Below, in pieces: positions 44,897 through 55,590 of a stretch of 64,000 nucleotides of DNA (the stretch's first letter is position 1; the number at the start of each line of letters is the position of its first letter). The notes beneath the pieces were generated by a model. It made no database searches. It worked only from the letters and a program-made list of their open reading frames with translations, and had not been told where the DNA came from. The DNA lies in the NCBI GenBank assembly GCA_905221605.1, contig CAJNDS010002768.1, forward strand, positions 1,020,596 through 1,084,595, written 5' to 3'. This DNA is from Symbiodinium natans. Its lineage: Eukaryota > Sar > Dinophyceae > Suessiales > Symbiodiniaceae. The position numbers were made by a program, and so were the translations under genes.

Positions 44897-44984
44897 CCGT
44901 AGAGTAGGCTTGGGGGGGGGGGGGATACCATGGGGGGGGGGGGGGCCCAGGACGCTCGACGCTGAACCATATATACATAGATAG

Positions 44985-45498
44985 TACCCCCCCGAGGGCC
45001 TACCTTGTTAAAACTTTTCCTGGTGAGGTCCTCTGGGTTCATAATAATTGTATGGATTACATGACTCTGACGAAGTAAACAAGATATATAAGCCATACTA
45101 GTTGTAAGAGTTCTGCCGGTATTCCCCCCACACGCACCAAATTCAAACTGTACAAGACAGGAAAGTGAAGCATGCAAGTGCACAGGGAGTCTCCCTCTTT
45201 TTGCTGCAACGGGCGTGTGTGCTCGTCTACCTCCAGAACTCTACGTTATCCCTAGCCAGGAAGGTATGTTTATTTGTAGCGGCTATATGAAGTAAATAGT
45301 GTTCGCCAGAAGAGTCCGGTTTTGTCGAGCCGGCTCGAACCACCCCCGCCCCTCCCAATAAAAGAAACAAACAACAACAAAAGTACAACGAGAAGAAAGG
45401 AAAACCAAAACAACCCAACAGGGTTTCCAGGCTCCCTTGTCTTACCCTTGCAAACGTCAATCAACAATGCTCAGAAGGTAGGTCCTGAGGGAGGGGTA
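44985..45498. mobile_element. Candidate MITE: 514-bp element with ~22-24-bp inverted ends
   Basis: The left end TACCCCCCCGAGGGCCTACC and the reverse complement of the right end, TACCCCTCCCTCAGGACCTACC, agree at nearly all positions. Both flanks are AT-rich (ATATATACATAGATAG and CATATATATATATATA), as expected for insertion into a TA repeat. The interior has no transposase or known domain. The class is not assigned. Confidence 0.45.
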
Positions 45499-45856
45499 GC
45501 ATATATATATATATATAGAAATGATAAGGATAATATCTATACATGTATATATATATATATATATACACATGCATACATACATATGTATATATAAAAAAGA
45601 ATATTCATAGATAGATAGATAGATATATATATATATATATATATAAATAATTGCTGCCCATGCTCGTTGTTTTGCGTAGTGTTCTTTGTGTGTGGCATGT
45701 GGTGACGTACTGAGCAGTCGCAGTGAGATGCCGTTGCTGATTAGAACATTGCATCATCAGCGCAAGCCCTGCGCAAGCGCAGAACCCTTGACGAACACTC
45801 TCCCCAAAACATGCCGCCGCGCCACGGCGCCACCACACCCCAAGATTGGAAAGCAG
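45499..45856. repeat. AT/GATA microsatellites
   Basis: (AT)n blocks at about 45500-45518, 45543-45562 and 45625-45645, with (ATAG)n at 45608-45623. The rest, up to the methyltransferase exon at 45857, shows nothing recognisable. The first methyltransferase exon (with the Gly-rich SAM loop) should lie upstream but was not found. Confidence 0.8.
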
Positions 45857-46422
45857 GTAACGCTTACAGATGCGGAAGAGCGCTTGGTGAACGCCCTCCA
45901 GGTTGGTCTGGGACCGCGTTCCGACCATAAGGTGAGGGAGGTGATGGAGAGTTCCGGTAGGTTTTATTTGATTTGTTTGCCGCGAGCAGTATTTTGCAGT
46001 ATGTTCTGAGGAGTCGGCGCATGCTAGCGAGTATTGGTGCAGAATAGCTCCCTCTTAATCTAGAGATCTTCGAAGCACCTTTGCAGCATCCGTGCGGAGC
46101 TTTCAAAGCCAGAGGGAACGGACCCCACATCCCTAAACCCCACAAAAAATGCGCAGGAACACCACGGCCACCACCCCGAGCTGCGCTTTGCGGTGCTGGA
46201 CTGGAAGGTCGATGCAGGAGGGGTCATGTCTTCGCAGGGCGCACGAACTTCCCGACTGTGGCCCGTCCGTGTGCATTTCAGGTCTTGGTCTGCAGGGAAA
46301 TCGAGCTTTGCGCCCTAAGACGGAGGCCTCTAACAGACAAAAGATTCGGAAGAAGCGACTCCCATCGGAAGGAGAGGAGTCGTACGACGTGATCCTTGCC
46401 TCGGACATTCTGCTCGCCTGCT
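45857..46422 (+). CDS. Family-16 (METTL21-like) methyltransferase, three internal exons, partial
   Basis: Three short exons give the expected motifs in order. Exon a (45857-45931) reads VTLTDAEERLVNALQVGL, the second Rossmann strand with its Asp. Exon b (46157-46217) reads HHPELRFAVLDWKVDA, the LDW motif. Exon c (46372-46422) reads EESYDVILASDILLAC, the strand with the (S/G)D motif. Phases agree at both joins. All exons start after AG|G; donors are GTGAGG, GAGGGG and GTGAGG, so intron b-c (46218-46371) is GA-AG. The family methylates lysines of chaperones and translation factors using S-adenosylmethionine. The Gly-rich motif I exon and the C-terminal exons are not found, so the substrate cannot be guessed. 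Confidence 0.6.
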
Positions 46423-46494
46423 GTGAGGTGCGGTGCAAGCTTCAGGGTCTGTCAGTGGACTCCTGTAAGGTCCTGTGAGGTCCAAGGCATGTCG

Positions 46495-46690
46495 GCTGGA
46501 TGTCGGCTCAACATCCACCCCTCAAGCATGGAAGTTGGCCCAACGCCCACCTCTCAAGCATGCACGTTGGCCCAACGCCCATCCCTCAAGCGTGAATGTT
46601 GGTCCAGCATCCGCAACATCCACCCCTTAGGCGTGGATGTTGGCGCAACATCCATCCTCAGGCATGGACGTACCCCTCAAGCGTGCGGCG
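46495..46690. repeat. Minisatellite with CCCTCAAGCATG..GTTGGCCCAACGCCCA
   Basis: Roughly 37-40-bp units (TCAAGCGTGAATGTTGGTCC types), about five diverged copies, each with a GTTGGNCCAAC near-palindrome. Confidence 0.75.
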
Positions 46691-46729
46691 TGCGCCGGGC
46701 GCGCGCTACTCTCGATTGCGCGAATTTTC

Positions 46730-46895
46730 CTGTCACATATGTTTGTGATATGCTGACCAAGATCGGACTTGGTCATGATTGCCTGACCTCCAACGATGAT
46801 GGTGTCCAAGTCGTCATGGCCAGAACGGCCACCTTCTTGATTTCACGAGGTTGCTGTCACGTATATGTCTGTGATATACTGGCCAAGATCTGAAT
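46730..46895. repeat. Direct duplication around GTGATATGCTGACCAAGATC
   Basis: GTCACATATGTTTGTGATAT and GTCACGTATATGTCTGTGATAT, each followed by a CTG(A/G)CCAAGATC end, lie 125 bp apart (46731 and 46856), followed by a shared TTGCCTGAC.TCCAA segment. Confidence 0.7.
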
Positions 46896-47098
46896 ATTGC
46901 CTGACTTCCAAGGCCCATCTCCGAGCATTTTTTGAACATATCCATTCCAAGTCCTCGCAGGAGTGGTCTTCGTCGTTCCCGTATGCGGTATCATCATACC
47001 TCAGAAGTCTAGGGCTTCATACTAAATCTTCAATTTTCTTACATCTATTCAAAAAACATGGCCACATATATAAGTATATGTACTCATACATGTGTGTA
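46896..47098. other. Nothing recognised
   Basis: Short AT-richer stretch with no motif on either strand. Confidence 0.35.
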
Positions 47099-47292
47099 AC
47101 CCTTCTCTCTTCTCTCTCCTCTCTCTTCTCTCTCTTTTCTCTTTTCCTTCTCTCTTCTCTCTCTCTCTCTCCCTGTCTCTTCTCTCCTCTCTCTCTCTCT
47201 CTGCCCTCTCTCTCTCTCTCTCTGTGCCCTCTCTCTCGCTCTCTCACTCTCTCTCTCTCTCTCTCTTTTCGCCCTCTCGCTCTCGCTCTCGG
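47099..47292. repeat. (CT)n-rich pyrimidine repeat
   Basis: TCTCTTCTCTCTC with CCCTGT and GCCCTC interruptions. Arg/Glu-rich minus-strand frames over it are artefacts. Confidence 0.9.
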
Positions 47293-47423
47293 CAATCGCA
47301 TGATTAAGTTTGTCCAGGGCCCGATCTTCGTGCCCCGGCTCGTTGGCCGGCGGCTGCGCCGAAGCCCGGAGGCTTGGGCCTTTGAAACTTTGCTGAGTTT
47401 GCAATGGGCTCATTGGGCATGGC

Positions 47424-48290
47424 GTGGCTTCGGCTAGCTTAAATCGACTTCCAACCACAGAAGCCACAAAGGTCGCGCAGAAACCCAGGCGCCCCACGCA
47501 CCCGCAGCATCTGGAAAAAAACACAAAAATCACACGCTCACTAAAGTCGCAAGTTCCGCGTCACCGAGGCTCGAGCGCTGCTGCTGAATGCGCACCGGGG
47601 GGAAGCGTCTCAAGCGAAGCTTGGCTCGAGGGTCATCTGCGGGCGTTCATGCCTAGCGGTTTTGCAGAAGAGAAACCTTCGCCCAGAGAACCTGAGCCCC
47701 AAGACGCCCAAGCCATCTCCCGTGCTCCCATGGCAATGTTTCTTGTTGATTCGAAGCATCTTTTCACCTTCAAGGTAAGGCAGCCATTTGAATCGAGAAT
47801 GAGCCTTTTAATTGAGACACCCCAAAAAATGGAACGTATCAGACATCCTGTCACTGAGAACTTTATGAATGCACGCGAACATGGCTCGCGGGAAGGGTTA
47901 TTTTCTTCTGCGGTAATTAGGCCCGCGGATTGGATATTTTGTCAGGAAAAAGCAGCCACATTGTGGTGGTCCAAGCACTTCCCTTTGAATATCCAAGCAC
48001 TTCCCATTGAACATCCAAAGGAAACTCTTGTCCTGGTACTCTCATATTCAGATTCTGGCGCCTTGCCCTTAGTGCTCTCCCTTCAAGGTACATCTGTGGG
48101 TTGGGTACCTTCGCAAAGAATCCAAATAATGACAGTACTACAGTACATCCCAACTGATTGTGCGCTCGAAAAAGTAGCAGAGGCCTGCATAAGGCATGTT
48201 TCGGCTTGCTTCAGCTTCGGCACACTTAGACGGCATTCCGAATACTCCAAGTCTGTTCCATCCCAAGCACAAGTACAAGGACTGCAATGA
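47424..48290 (+). CDS. Unassigned 288-codon open frame
   Basis: An uninterrupted frame outside simple repeats, unusually long for this region. The translation begins MASASLNRLPTTEATKVAQK, has mixed composition (AEEKPSPREPEPQDAQ; FMNAREHGSREGLF; VLVLSYSDSGALPLVLSLQG) and a small internal duplication (HFPLNIQALPIEHP). No signal peptide, membrane segment or known domain is seen. It may be a single-exon gene, an exon, or a chance frame. The lack of any recognisable motif keeps confidence low. Confidence 0.25.
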   Translation: MASASLNRLPTTEATKVAQKPRRPTHPQHLEKNTKITRSLKSQVPRHRGSSAAAECAPGGSVSSEAWLEGHLRAFMPSGFAEEKPSPREPEPQDAQAISRAPMAMFLVDSKHLFTFKVRQPFESRMSLLIETPQKMERIRHPVTENFMNAREHGSREGLFSSAVIRPADWIFCQEKAATLWWSKHFPLNIQALPIEHPKETLVLVLSYSDSGALPLVLSLQGTSVGWVPSQRIQIMTVLQYIPTDCALEKVAEACIRHVSACFSFGTLRRHSEYSKSVPSQAQVQGLQ

Positions 48291-51200
48291 ACGAGATGCG
48301 CAAGCAGGGTTTCATCGTCTCGTGTTTCGCGGTGACGTCTTCACAGGACTGCGTATGGTGGATTGTGCAGTGGATGTCTCCCAAAGATTGCCAAGCACAG
48401 CGACCAAACCACACGATCCCGAATGATGCCAAGCCTCGAACTACGACACGAGACGTCCGAGACTTGTTAGGCATTTGGCAAGCAAGGCATAGGGGCGGAG
48501 CCTTCCAGAGCTGCTCTTAAGCCTCAAGAACTCTGAGGAGTGAACGTGCGCGAATTCACCTGCAAACCCTTCTTGAGCCTCCAGACGTGAGACCCTAAAA
48601 TTCCCTAAATTCCCTGACTGCACCCCACGCCCCGCATCCCGGCCTCTCGGCCTCTGTGAGCCATTGAGCGAGAGGAGCTGCGTGCCGTCTCCGAGGAGCG
48701 CCTCGCAGCTCTACCGCAGGCCTCTTGGGAGTGCAGGCTTTTCTCTCTTCCTTCTCTGCACAAGGCACAAGGCCGCCCCCTCTTTTCATCCCGGGATATG
48801 CGCTCTGACATGTCCTCGAAGCCCGTCTCGGAATTTTCGTCACCATGACCTTAGAAGCGGTCCTGAGAGCAACCCCGCTGCTATAATGTAGCTGTACTGA
48901 ACCCGAAACAATCATCAGGGCTCGCAGCTCCTGCTCGCAGCAGCCTGGCCCGCCGAGTCCGAGGCAGTGTTGGGTCCCTTCGGAATGTGAATGTGGCGAC
49001 AGGTGCCTTTCTTCTGCTTCTGCTTATTTCATTTTCCTGCAAGGCTGCTTCGGTTTCTGCTTCCATTCATCAGCTCTCAGCCTGAGATGACTTTCACGCA
49101 GGAGACGGCTGATTCTGCAGCTGATGGCTGCTGAGAGCCTCAGAGCATCTCACAGCTGGCGGCGCGAAGGAAACAACTCCCAGTAGGATCTTAATCAGAT
49201 GCTGGTAGAGCTTTGGCGTCTACGGTACGTTTGCATAACTCAACATCAAGCACGTAACGCTTGCCCTACATAGCTAAATGCTGTAGACATTGCTCGACGA
49301 CGGAGCCGTTTGAATCAGTTTGCCGTCCCAAGACCGTTGAGTCCCTTACCACCTCGCTGAAGGGTCTCCTCAGTAGCACCTGAAAGGTACTCAATTGGAG
49401 CTCGTCAAAAACATTTCGACGATTCAAATCCTTCAGGGTGTTGAGCGCCGACATGGTTGGTCCATAGCACCTAGCCGGACGAAAATCCCGACACAGACCC
49501 CACAGACCCCACAGACCCCACAGACCCCACAGACCCCACAGACCCCACAGACCCCGAACCCTCGACTTCCTTCGACATTCTTGTCGCGCACGGGCCGCCT
49601 CCATCTCTGTCGCAGATGGCCCGGCGCTCGGTAGTGATCCAGGGCTTCCGATTGCCGATCCTTCCGGCAATTGTAAAGGGGAAGGCCCGAAACTTGCGAA
49701 CTTTGTGTTTCCAGGAGGTTGGTTCCGAAAGCTGACTTAAGCTCTACACCCTACCGCTATACAGCACCGATGCCCTGTTGAGCCTGGCATGCGAGATCAA
49801 GCTCTACTTGGTACCTTCTCGAGCATGTCCAGCTGTGTCAGAGTAAACCATCGTTGTTACAGCCCGCGTGCAGTTTGCCGCACTTGCCACAAATATCTCC
49901 GTCTTGACACGGATCTCCTCTGTTACAGCTGGTCTCTGCCATCCCCTGGGCAATTGCTTTGTGAGCCTTCAGGCCATGACAGGCAAGGGCCTCCTCCTGG
50001 CTCCTTGCCACCCTTTGCATTCTCACGCTGAGATGCGTCAGGAGACAAGCCAGACGAGGAGAGCTCTATGAAGCAAAGAGTCCCCGCCTCCCCCCCGCCT
50101 CCCCCCCTCTCCCAGGCCCGGAATGCCCCGCGCAGCGCGCGCGGCGCTGCGGCCGGCGCTGGCCGCTGCAGAGGGAGTGCAGTGGGCAGAGAGCGGAGAG
50201 CGGAGAGCGGAGAGCAGATTGCTTTTTTTTGCACCTTAGCTAGTATTGGCCCTCAGACATCTGAAGACTTGCTGGCTTGGGGTTGCTTTGGTGTAGCATG
50301 TTGGTGTTGGGCATTGTGGGAGTGCCTGTTGGGCTTTAGAGTTCGTACAGAATATATAGTGGCAGTATGATGGGCCAGGCCATGACTGGTCGTGATGGCG
50401 CTGTCAGTTACTTGGGAGGTTGCAAGCATTTGCAAGTGCTTAGGCTTGTTTGGAATCTGGAATGTCGCAAAGCGGCTTGTGGGCTAGATGTGTGCGGGTT
50501 GTTGCGATTGTTTGCGTGTCGGGCAGCTGGGTCGTTTTTGAGTCTTCTACAGTACAAGCTTGTCTGGTGATGTGCCACTTTAAATTGAAGACGGAGACCA
50601 GGTGTGCCGTCTGAAGGATGTCTTTTGAGTTTGCCAACCATTCTGGCATGGTTCACGGGTTTGGGTGTTGTGCAAATTGTGCAAATTGTGCAGGTGGGTG
50701 CAACGCTTTCGCGAAGTTGGTCACCTCTGGGCGAAGCTGGATCCCTGCCATGCACTGACATGCGCTGACATGCACTGACATGCACTGCCTTCACTTTATC
50801 TGGGACATGTGCAGTCACGGTAAAGAATGCGCTAATGATCCAAATAGAGTCTAGATGAAATGAACATGTCCTGCCTGAATGGTCAGGTCTCGTGGTGTTA
50901 GGCTTTCGGCGGCTTTAGGGTCGCAGTGGTAGCACAGTGGCAGTGCCGAATGAGAGACAGCCGAGTGCCAGATTGCATGCACGGCAGCCGGCCTAATCTC
51001 TACAGTGCCCTGGGCCCTAATTGAAACCTGAGCTTGATCCCCCCCCCTCCCGGGAAGCCCTGGCAAAACCCCGAAGCCCCGACGAAGTGCGCGGTGACAA
51101 AGCCCAAGCGACACCGACCAAAGTAACAAAACACGATTCAGAGCAGCCTTACACAGGATCCAGAGCCAGAGCGTGCAATTTGGACGAGGGCTCACAAGAG

Positions 51201-52393
51201 GATTCACGAGAGCCGCATCCAGGACCCGCTTGGCCGCTGCCGCGGATCACTGGCACGCTGCCCGGACTGGTGGAGCGAGGCGCAAGGGTTTCAAAGAGAG
51301 CGTTTCGAGAGCGTTCTTTCAATGTTTATTTTCAATATTATGTATGTTTTTTTTGGTTTTTGTTTGGGGGGGGGGGGGGGGGGGGGGTTTGGCAGGGAAA
51401 AATCAGCTCAACTTGGTGCCCGTGTGCACCCTGCTTTCGGTTGTAATCTACAAAGTGGCACGGGAGCTGTATCCTTAAAAATGAAACCTACTTGATCAGA
51501 TGGGATGATGGCCACGTCTGTGTGCTACAGCGCAAAAAAGAGGATGCCACAATTCCCACAGTAGTTTAAGGTCACTTCTCCAAGGTTCTCGAAGTTAAGC
51601 CGAAAGGCTCGTCGAGGTTTCAGTCGCTCAGGATGGTTTGGTAGCCTCAAGAGCTTCCTCTAGCCGTGAAGCATGTGCTGGATATTGTCAAGGACCAGGC
51701 TCACGTGGAGCATCCGCTGCTGGGCTGACTTATACCCTGAGTTGCTGAATTGCTGCGGCATCGCGGACGTTGCAAAGGGTGGCCTCGGTTCCCCTTCCGA
51801 CTTTGCAGCATCAGCCGTGCAGCGGAAATGAGGGTTTACCAGCACTGGGATGGGTTACACCGGGATTCCTGGCAGCCATGGCAGCAGCGCTGTGTCGCAG
51901 GCCGCAGGCACAGCAAGCCACTGATCCGAGGCTCACCGGTTCCACGCCCTCGGCGCCCTCCACGCCCCGTCGGCTCTTCGTGCCGAAGGGGCTGCTGCAC
52001 GCAGCCGCTGGGCCGCACCTGGCCCAGGGAAGGGCCGCTCAGGGCGAGAGGGGGATTCAGGAGTGTAGCTTGATTGTGCTCGTACCTAATGTCGCAGAGG
52101 ACTGACGACAGGCTGCTCGGATTTTGAGGTATCATGTTTGATTATAAGGCATGTCGGCTGGCTTCCGAGGCCCATGAACGCCGCCTTAAACTGAACCCTG
52201 CCACTGTTCTCCTTGTGGCCCTGCATGGAAGTGTACTTGGCAAGGCCATACTGAGTAACTTGGCATAGCACCGATGAAAATGTCGCGTGTAGACCGCAAA
52301 GGCTCTGCCCTTATGCTCCGTGCCCCGTACCATCCCGTCCTGCCATCCCGTGCCACGTGGTAAACTGCTCTGTCGTACATTGGTCTTGGTCGT
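48291..52393. other. No gene recognised
   Basis: Repeats in this interval are a 9-bp CCCACAGAC array (49494-49553), a G23 run near 51365-51387, a GGAGAGC repeat near 50190-50215, TGCAAATTG and ACTGACATGC short repeats near 50670-50785, and GGGTTTAG-like bits. The frames 49266-49670 (minus), 51021-51446 (plus) and 51750-52105 (plus) have no motif I can name. Confidence 0.3.
49494..49553. repeat. 9-bp CCCACAGAC minisatellite
   Basis: Seven copies of CCCACAGAC. The WGL-repeat frame on the minus strand is an artefact. Confidence 0.9.
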
Positions 52394-52570
52394 ATGAGCT
52401 GCGTTGAAGTTGCTGCTGCTGTCGAGGAGGGTGGCCCTTGGTGGAGCCGCGAGGAGCTCCTGCACCTTCTCGAGGCGACAGAAGACGCCGACAGCGACAA
52501 CAGCAGTTGCAACAACAGCAACAACCCACACCAACAACAGCAACAACAGCAGCAACACCAAAGCGAGTGA
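52394..52570 (+). CDS. Small Gln/Asn-tailed ORF with SANT/Myb-like start
   Basis: 58 codons from ATG 52394 to TGA 52568-52570. The translation starts MSCVEVAAAVEEGGPWWSRE, continues ELLHLLEATEDADSD and ends NNSNNPHQQQQQQQHQSE. GPWWSREELLHLLEA looks like the first helix of a Myb/SANT domain, but the later tryptophans are absent. The CAA/CAG tail (CAACAACAGC) is a microsatellite in frame. It could be a real small protein, one exon, or a chance frame containing a repeat. Confidence 0.25.
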   Translation: MSCVEVAAAVEEGGPWWSREELLHLLEATEDADSDNSSCNNSNNPHQQQQQQQQHQSE

Positions 52571-52679
52571 CTGTCAAGTAAGGAACTCCCACGAGTCGAT
52601 AACAAGAAAGCCATGAGTCAGAAACGCCTCGGACTTCACAAAGAAAACCCGAAGGTCCTCAAAGCTCATCATTTTGATG

Positions 52680-53371
52680 TCAAGGGTTAGGGCTTTAGGG
52701 TTTTTAGGGAGTTTGAGCTAGGGCCCGGAAGTCCTGAAAGCTTCTGATCTCGAAGGTTTTGGGTTTAGGGTTGTTTGGGGTTTTGGGGTTTTTGGTTTAT
52801 ATTTTTAAGTTTTTAGGGTTTCAGGGATGCGCTCCTCCTTCGGACACAAAGGCTTCTAAGGCCTATGAGGTGTGGGGTCATGTAGGTAGAACGTGTTTTT
52901 GTGGTTCATGACTTCACGGTTTTAGGGGGTGAGCAGATGACTCGGTTTCGTCATGTATAGCTTGAGCGTGTGCCGTTGTTTAGAGCATCATTTGTATGTA
53001 CCGATGCTGTTACTGCCTACAGAGCGCTCTGGGACAGCAGTGGGCACTGCGCTAGCGTGCAATTGCCAAGGGCGGACGCTCTAGGCCTTTAGGCCAATAT
53101 CGGCGCGAGGACGTCCGGACTCGCAGAAAAACGTTGCTGTGCTTGGGGAAGGGCGAAAGGTGCCTGAGGTTTACAATGTCATGGAGGAGTATCCCCACGC
53201 AGTGTCAGACGAAGAAACTGCGTGGAAGAATGTGATTTATCCTATCCTGAGGGGGCCGGCGAGGCTATTCAACTTGCACGCGTGGCAAGGGCAAGCTGGC
53301 AAGGCAAGAAGGGTTTCCCCGTGATCAAATCCAGCTTGTCAATCGAGGATAGGAAGAAGCGGTTGCAGTAG
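52680..53371. other. Degenerate TTTAGGG-like stretch, otherwise empty
   Basis: At 52684-52830 several GGGTTTAGGG/TTTTAGGG pieces occur between T/G-rich sequence, a second and weaker interstitial telomere-type patch. No gene is seen up to 53371. Confidence 0.45.
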
Positions 53372-53587
53372 ATCAAAAGCCGATCAAAATGCCTGAAGTG
53401 CGGTCAGGTAGGTCGCTGGTGCCCGAAAGGAAGAAGGCCGAAAGCACAGCCGAAGCCCACGCCCCAAACGAAGCAAGCCTATGAGGAAGACCTGTCAGTA
53501 TCCAGCTCAGATGAAGAATGCGCGTGTTTCGGCAACGAGTCGGATGCTACAGACACCGGCAATGCCATGGCCGCGTATATGGGATAG
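53372..53587 (+). pseudogene. Zinc-knuckle fragment, retrotransposon gag-like
   Basis: The frame KCLKCGQVGRWCPKGRRPKA resembles a CCHC knuckle (C-x2-C-GxxGH-x4-C) but is shortened and lacks the His. It is followed by an acidic Ser-rich segment (EEDLSVSSSDEECACFG), common after knuckles in copia-type elements. The next segments in other frames (GDKIFTFGHRNGLSYEEV near 53670-53720; AEKHRLTPATSNDKCKFGV near 53808-53860; FEVLTCKDCGKVQPQEEA near 53980-54025) fit a decayed pol region loosely. No RT, integrase or LTRs are seen. Assignment to an LTR element is inference. Confidence 0.3.
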
Positions 53588-53921
53588 GGATAGGTCTCCG
53601 TCCTCGTATCCTTCACCGCGTAGGGGAACGTGGGGTGATGGGATGAGGGATCACCCGCCGCCTGGGGGTGACAAGATCTTCACGTTCGGACATCGCAATG
53701 GGCTTTCCTATGAGGAGGTATAGCGTTTAAAAGCTCAACCTAGCAGATTTCTCATCACGGGTTCAGAACTACTATGAGACCGCCCCAGACATGGAAGTGT
53801 TGCGCCGAGAAACACCGCTTGACCCCCGCCACTTCCAACGACAAGTGCAAGTTCGGGGTCTCAGCAAGCGCCGGCGTCTTCAAGCCACAAGACAGCCAAG
53901 AAGAAGCCCCCGAGCCCTCCG

Positions 53922-54233
53922 TTGGCCCAGAGTTGCGCGGAACGCAAAGACTTCTCGAAGCTTGGCAGGAACGCGTGCTTTGAGGTATTGACTTGCAAGG
54001 ATTGTGGCAAGGTGCAGCCACAAGAAGAGGCCACACGACGCCAACGGACAGCAAAGAGCATCGAGACTGCGAGCTCTACATCCTTTGATCTGGTGAATCT
54101 GGTGTCAAATGTGTACTCGAGCATCCTTAACAAAGCCGAGTTTGGTGCCGAGGAAGCTGTGAGAGTGCTTGATGAGTTCAGGGGAACGGTTGAGGACCAC
54201 ATGCTTTCTCAGTTGGGCGCAGCCCTCACTTGA
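53922..54233 (+). pseudogene. Open fragment with CxxC pair next to the satellite
   Basis: It reads FEVLTCKDCGKVQPQEEATR and then a helical, acidic stretch (FDLVNLVSNVYSSILNKAEF; EEAVRVLDEFRGTVEDHML) and stops four bases before the satellite begins. The CxxC pair could be half of a zinc site. It may be the continuation of the gag-like fragment at 53372. No family is recognised. Confidence 0.3.
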
Positions 54234-54431
54234 CTTACTCTGCAACACACATGTGTGTGTGCTCACAGCAGTAACTGGTCTGCCAAAGTTGTTGAATGCA
54301 CAAAGCCCTCAAATGACTCCTTCATTAGCTTATTCTGCAACACACACATGTGTGTGCTCGCAGCAGCAATTGGTCGGCCGACCCTCAATTGACTTGTTCT
54401 GCAACACACATGTGAATGTGCTCACAGCGTG

Positions 54432-54681
54432 CCGTGGGCATACACATGTATGTGTGTTCTGAATAAGTCAATTGAGGGTCGCGACAATTGCTGCTGTGCG
54501 CAGCCACGCACTTGCGTGGCGCAGAATAAGTCAAGTCGAGGTTTTGAGCGTTCAGAAAAATTGCAGACCAATTGCCGCTGCGAGCACACACACATGTGTG
54601 TGTTTTGCAGAACAATTCAACGAAGAAGTCATTTGGGGGCTTTGGACATTCAACAATTTTGGCAGATCAATTGCTGCTGTG

Positions 54682-54736
<55 letters not shown>

Positions 54737-55590
54737 GTGTTGCAGAATAAGGCAATTAAGGGTTGCAGCCAAGGGTCAAGGGTTGGCCGACCAATTGCTG
54801 CTGCCAGCACACACACATGTGTTTTTGACCCTTAAAGGAGGTTTCTGACCCTGGCCGAGGGTTGACCGACCAATTGCTGCTGTGAGCACATTTGAAGGCT
54901 CTGAACATTCAACAACTTTGGCAGACCAGTTGCTGCTGTGAGCTCAGAACATGTGTGTTGCACAATAAGCCAACGAAAAGCCGTGGAAGAAATCATTTGA
55001 AGGCTTTGAACATTGAACAACGTTGGCAGACCAATTGCTGCTGTGAGCACGCACACACATGTGTGTGTAGCAGAATAAGTCGAGTGAGGGTTTTACTCAA
55101 GGGCGAAGGGTTGGCCGACCAATTGCTGCTGTGGGCATGCGCATGTGTGTCTTGAAGAAGTCAAATGAGGGTCACGACAATTGCTGCTGTGAGCACACAC
55201 ATGTGTGGTGCAGAAAATGCGAATTGGAGGCTTGGAACATTCTGAAAATTTTGCAGACCAGTTGCTGCTGTGAGCACACACACATGTGTGTTGCAGATCA
55301 AGGCAATTGAGGGTTGGCCAACCGTTCGCTGCTGTGAGCACACACACCTGTGTGCTGCAGAAAAAGCCAATAACGTTCAACAACTTTGGCAGACCAATCG
55401 CTGCTGTGAGCACACACACACATGTGTGTTGCAGAATGAGGCAATGAAGGGTTGCGCCCAAAGGTTAAGGATCGGCCGACTAATTGCTGCTGCGGGCATA
55501 CACATGTGTGTTTCGTGAGCGCACATATGTGCGGCGCCAAAAAAGCTTGAAGGTTTTGGGCATTAAAAAAACTTTCCAGACCAATAGCTC
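54432..55590 (-). repeat. Inverted block within the satellite
   Basis: Between the module ending at about 54430 and the one starting at about 55590, all modules read in the opposite direction (CAATTGCTGCTGTGAGCACA, GCAGAATAAGTC). The flanking modules and everything to the window end read forward. The right junction lies in the AAGCTTGAAGGTTTTGGGCA to CAACCCTTGACCCTTG stretch. Confidence 0.85.
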
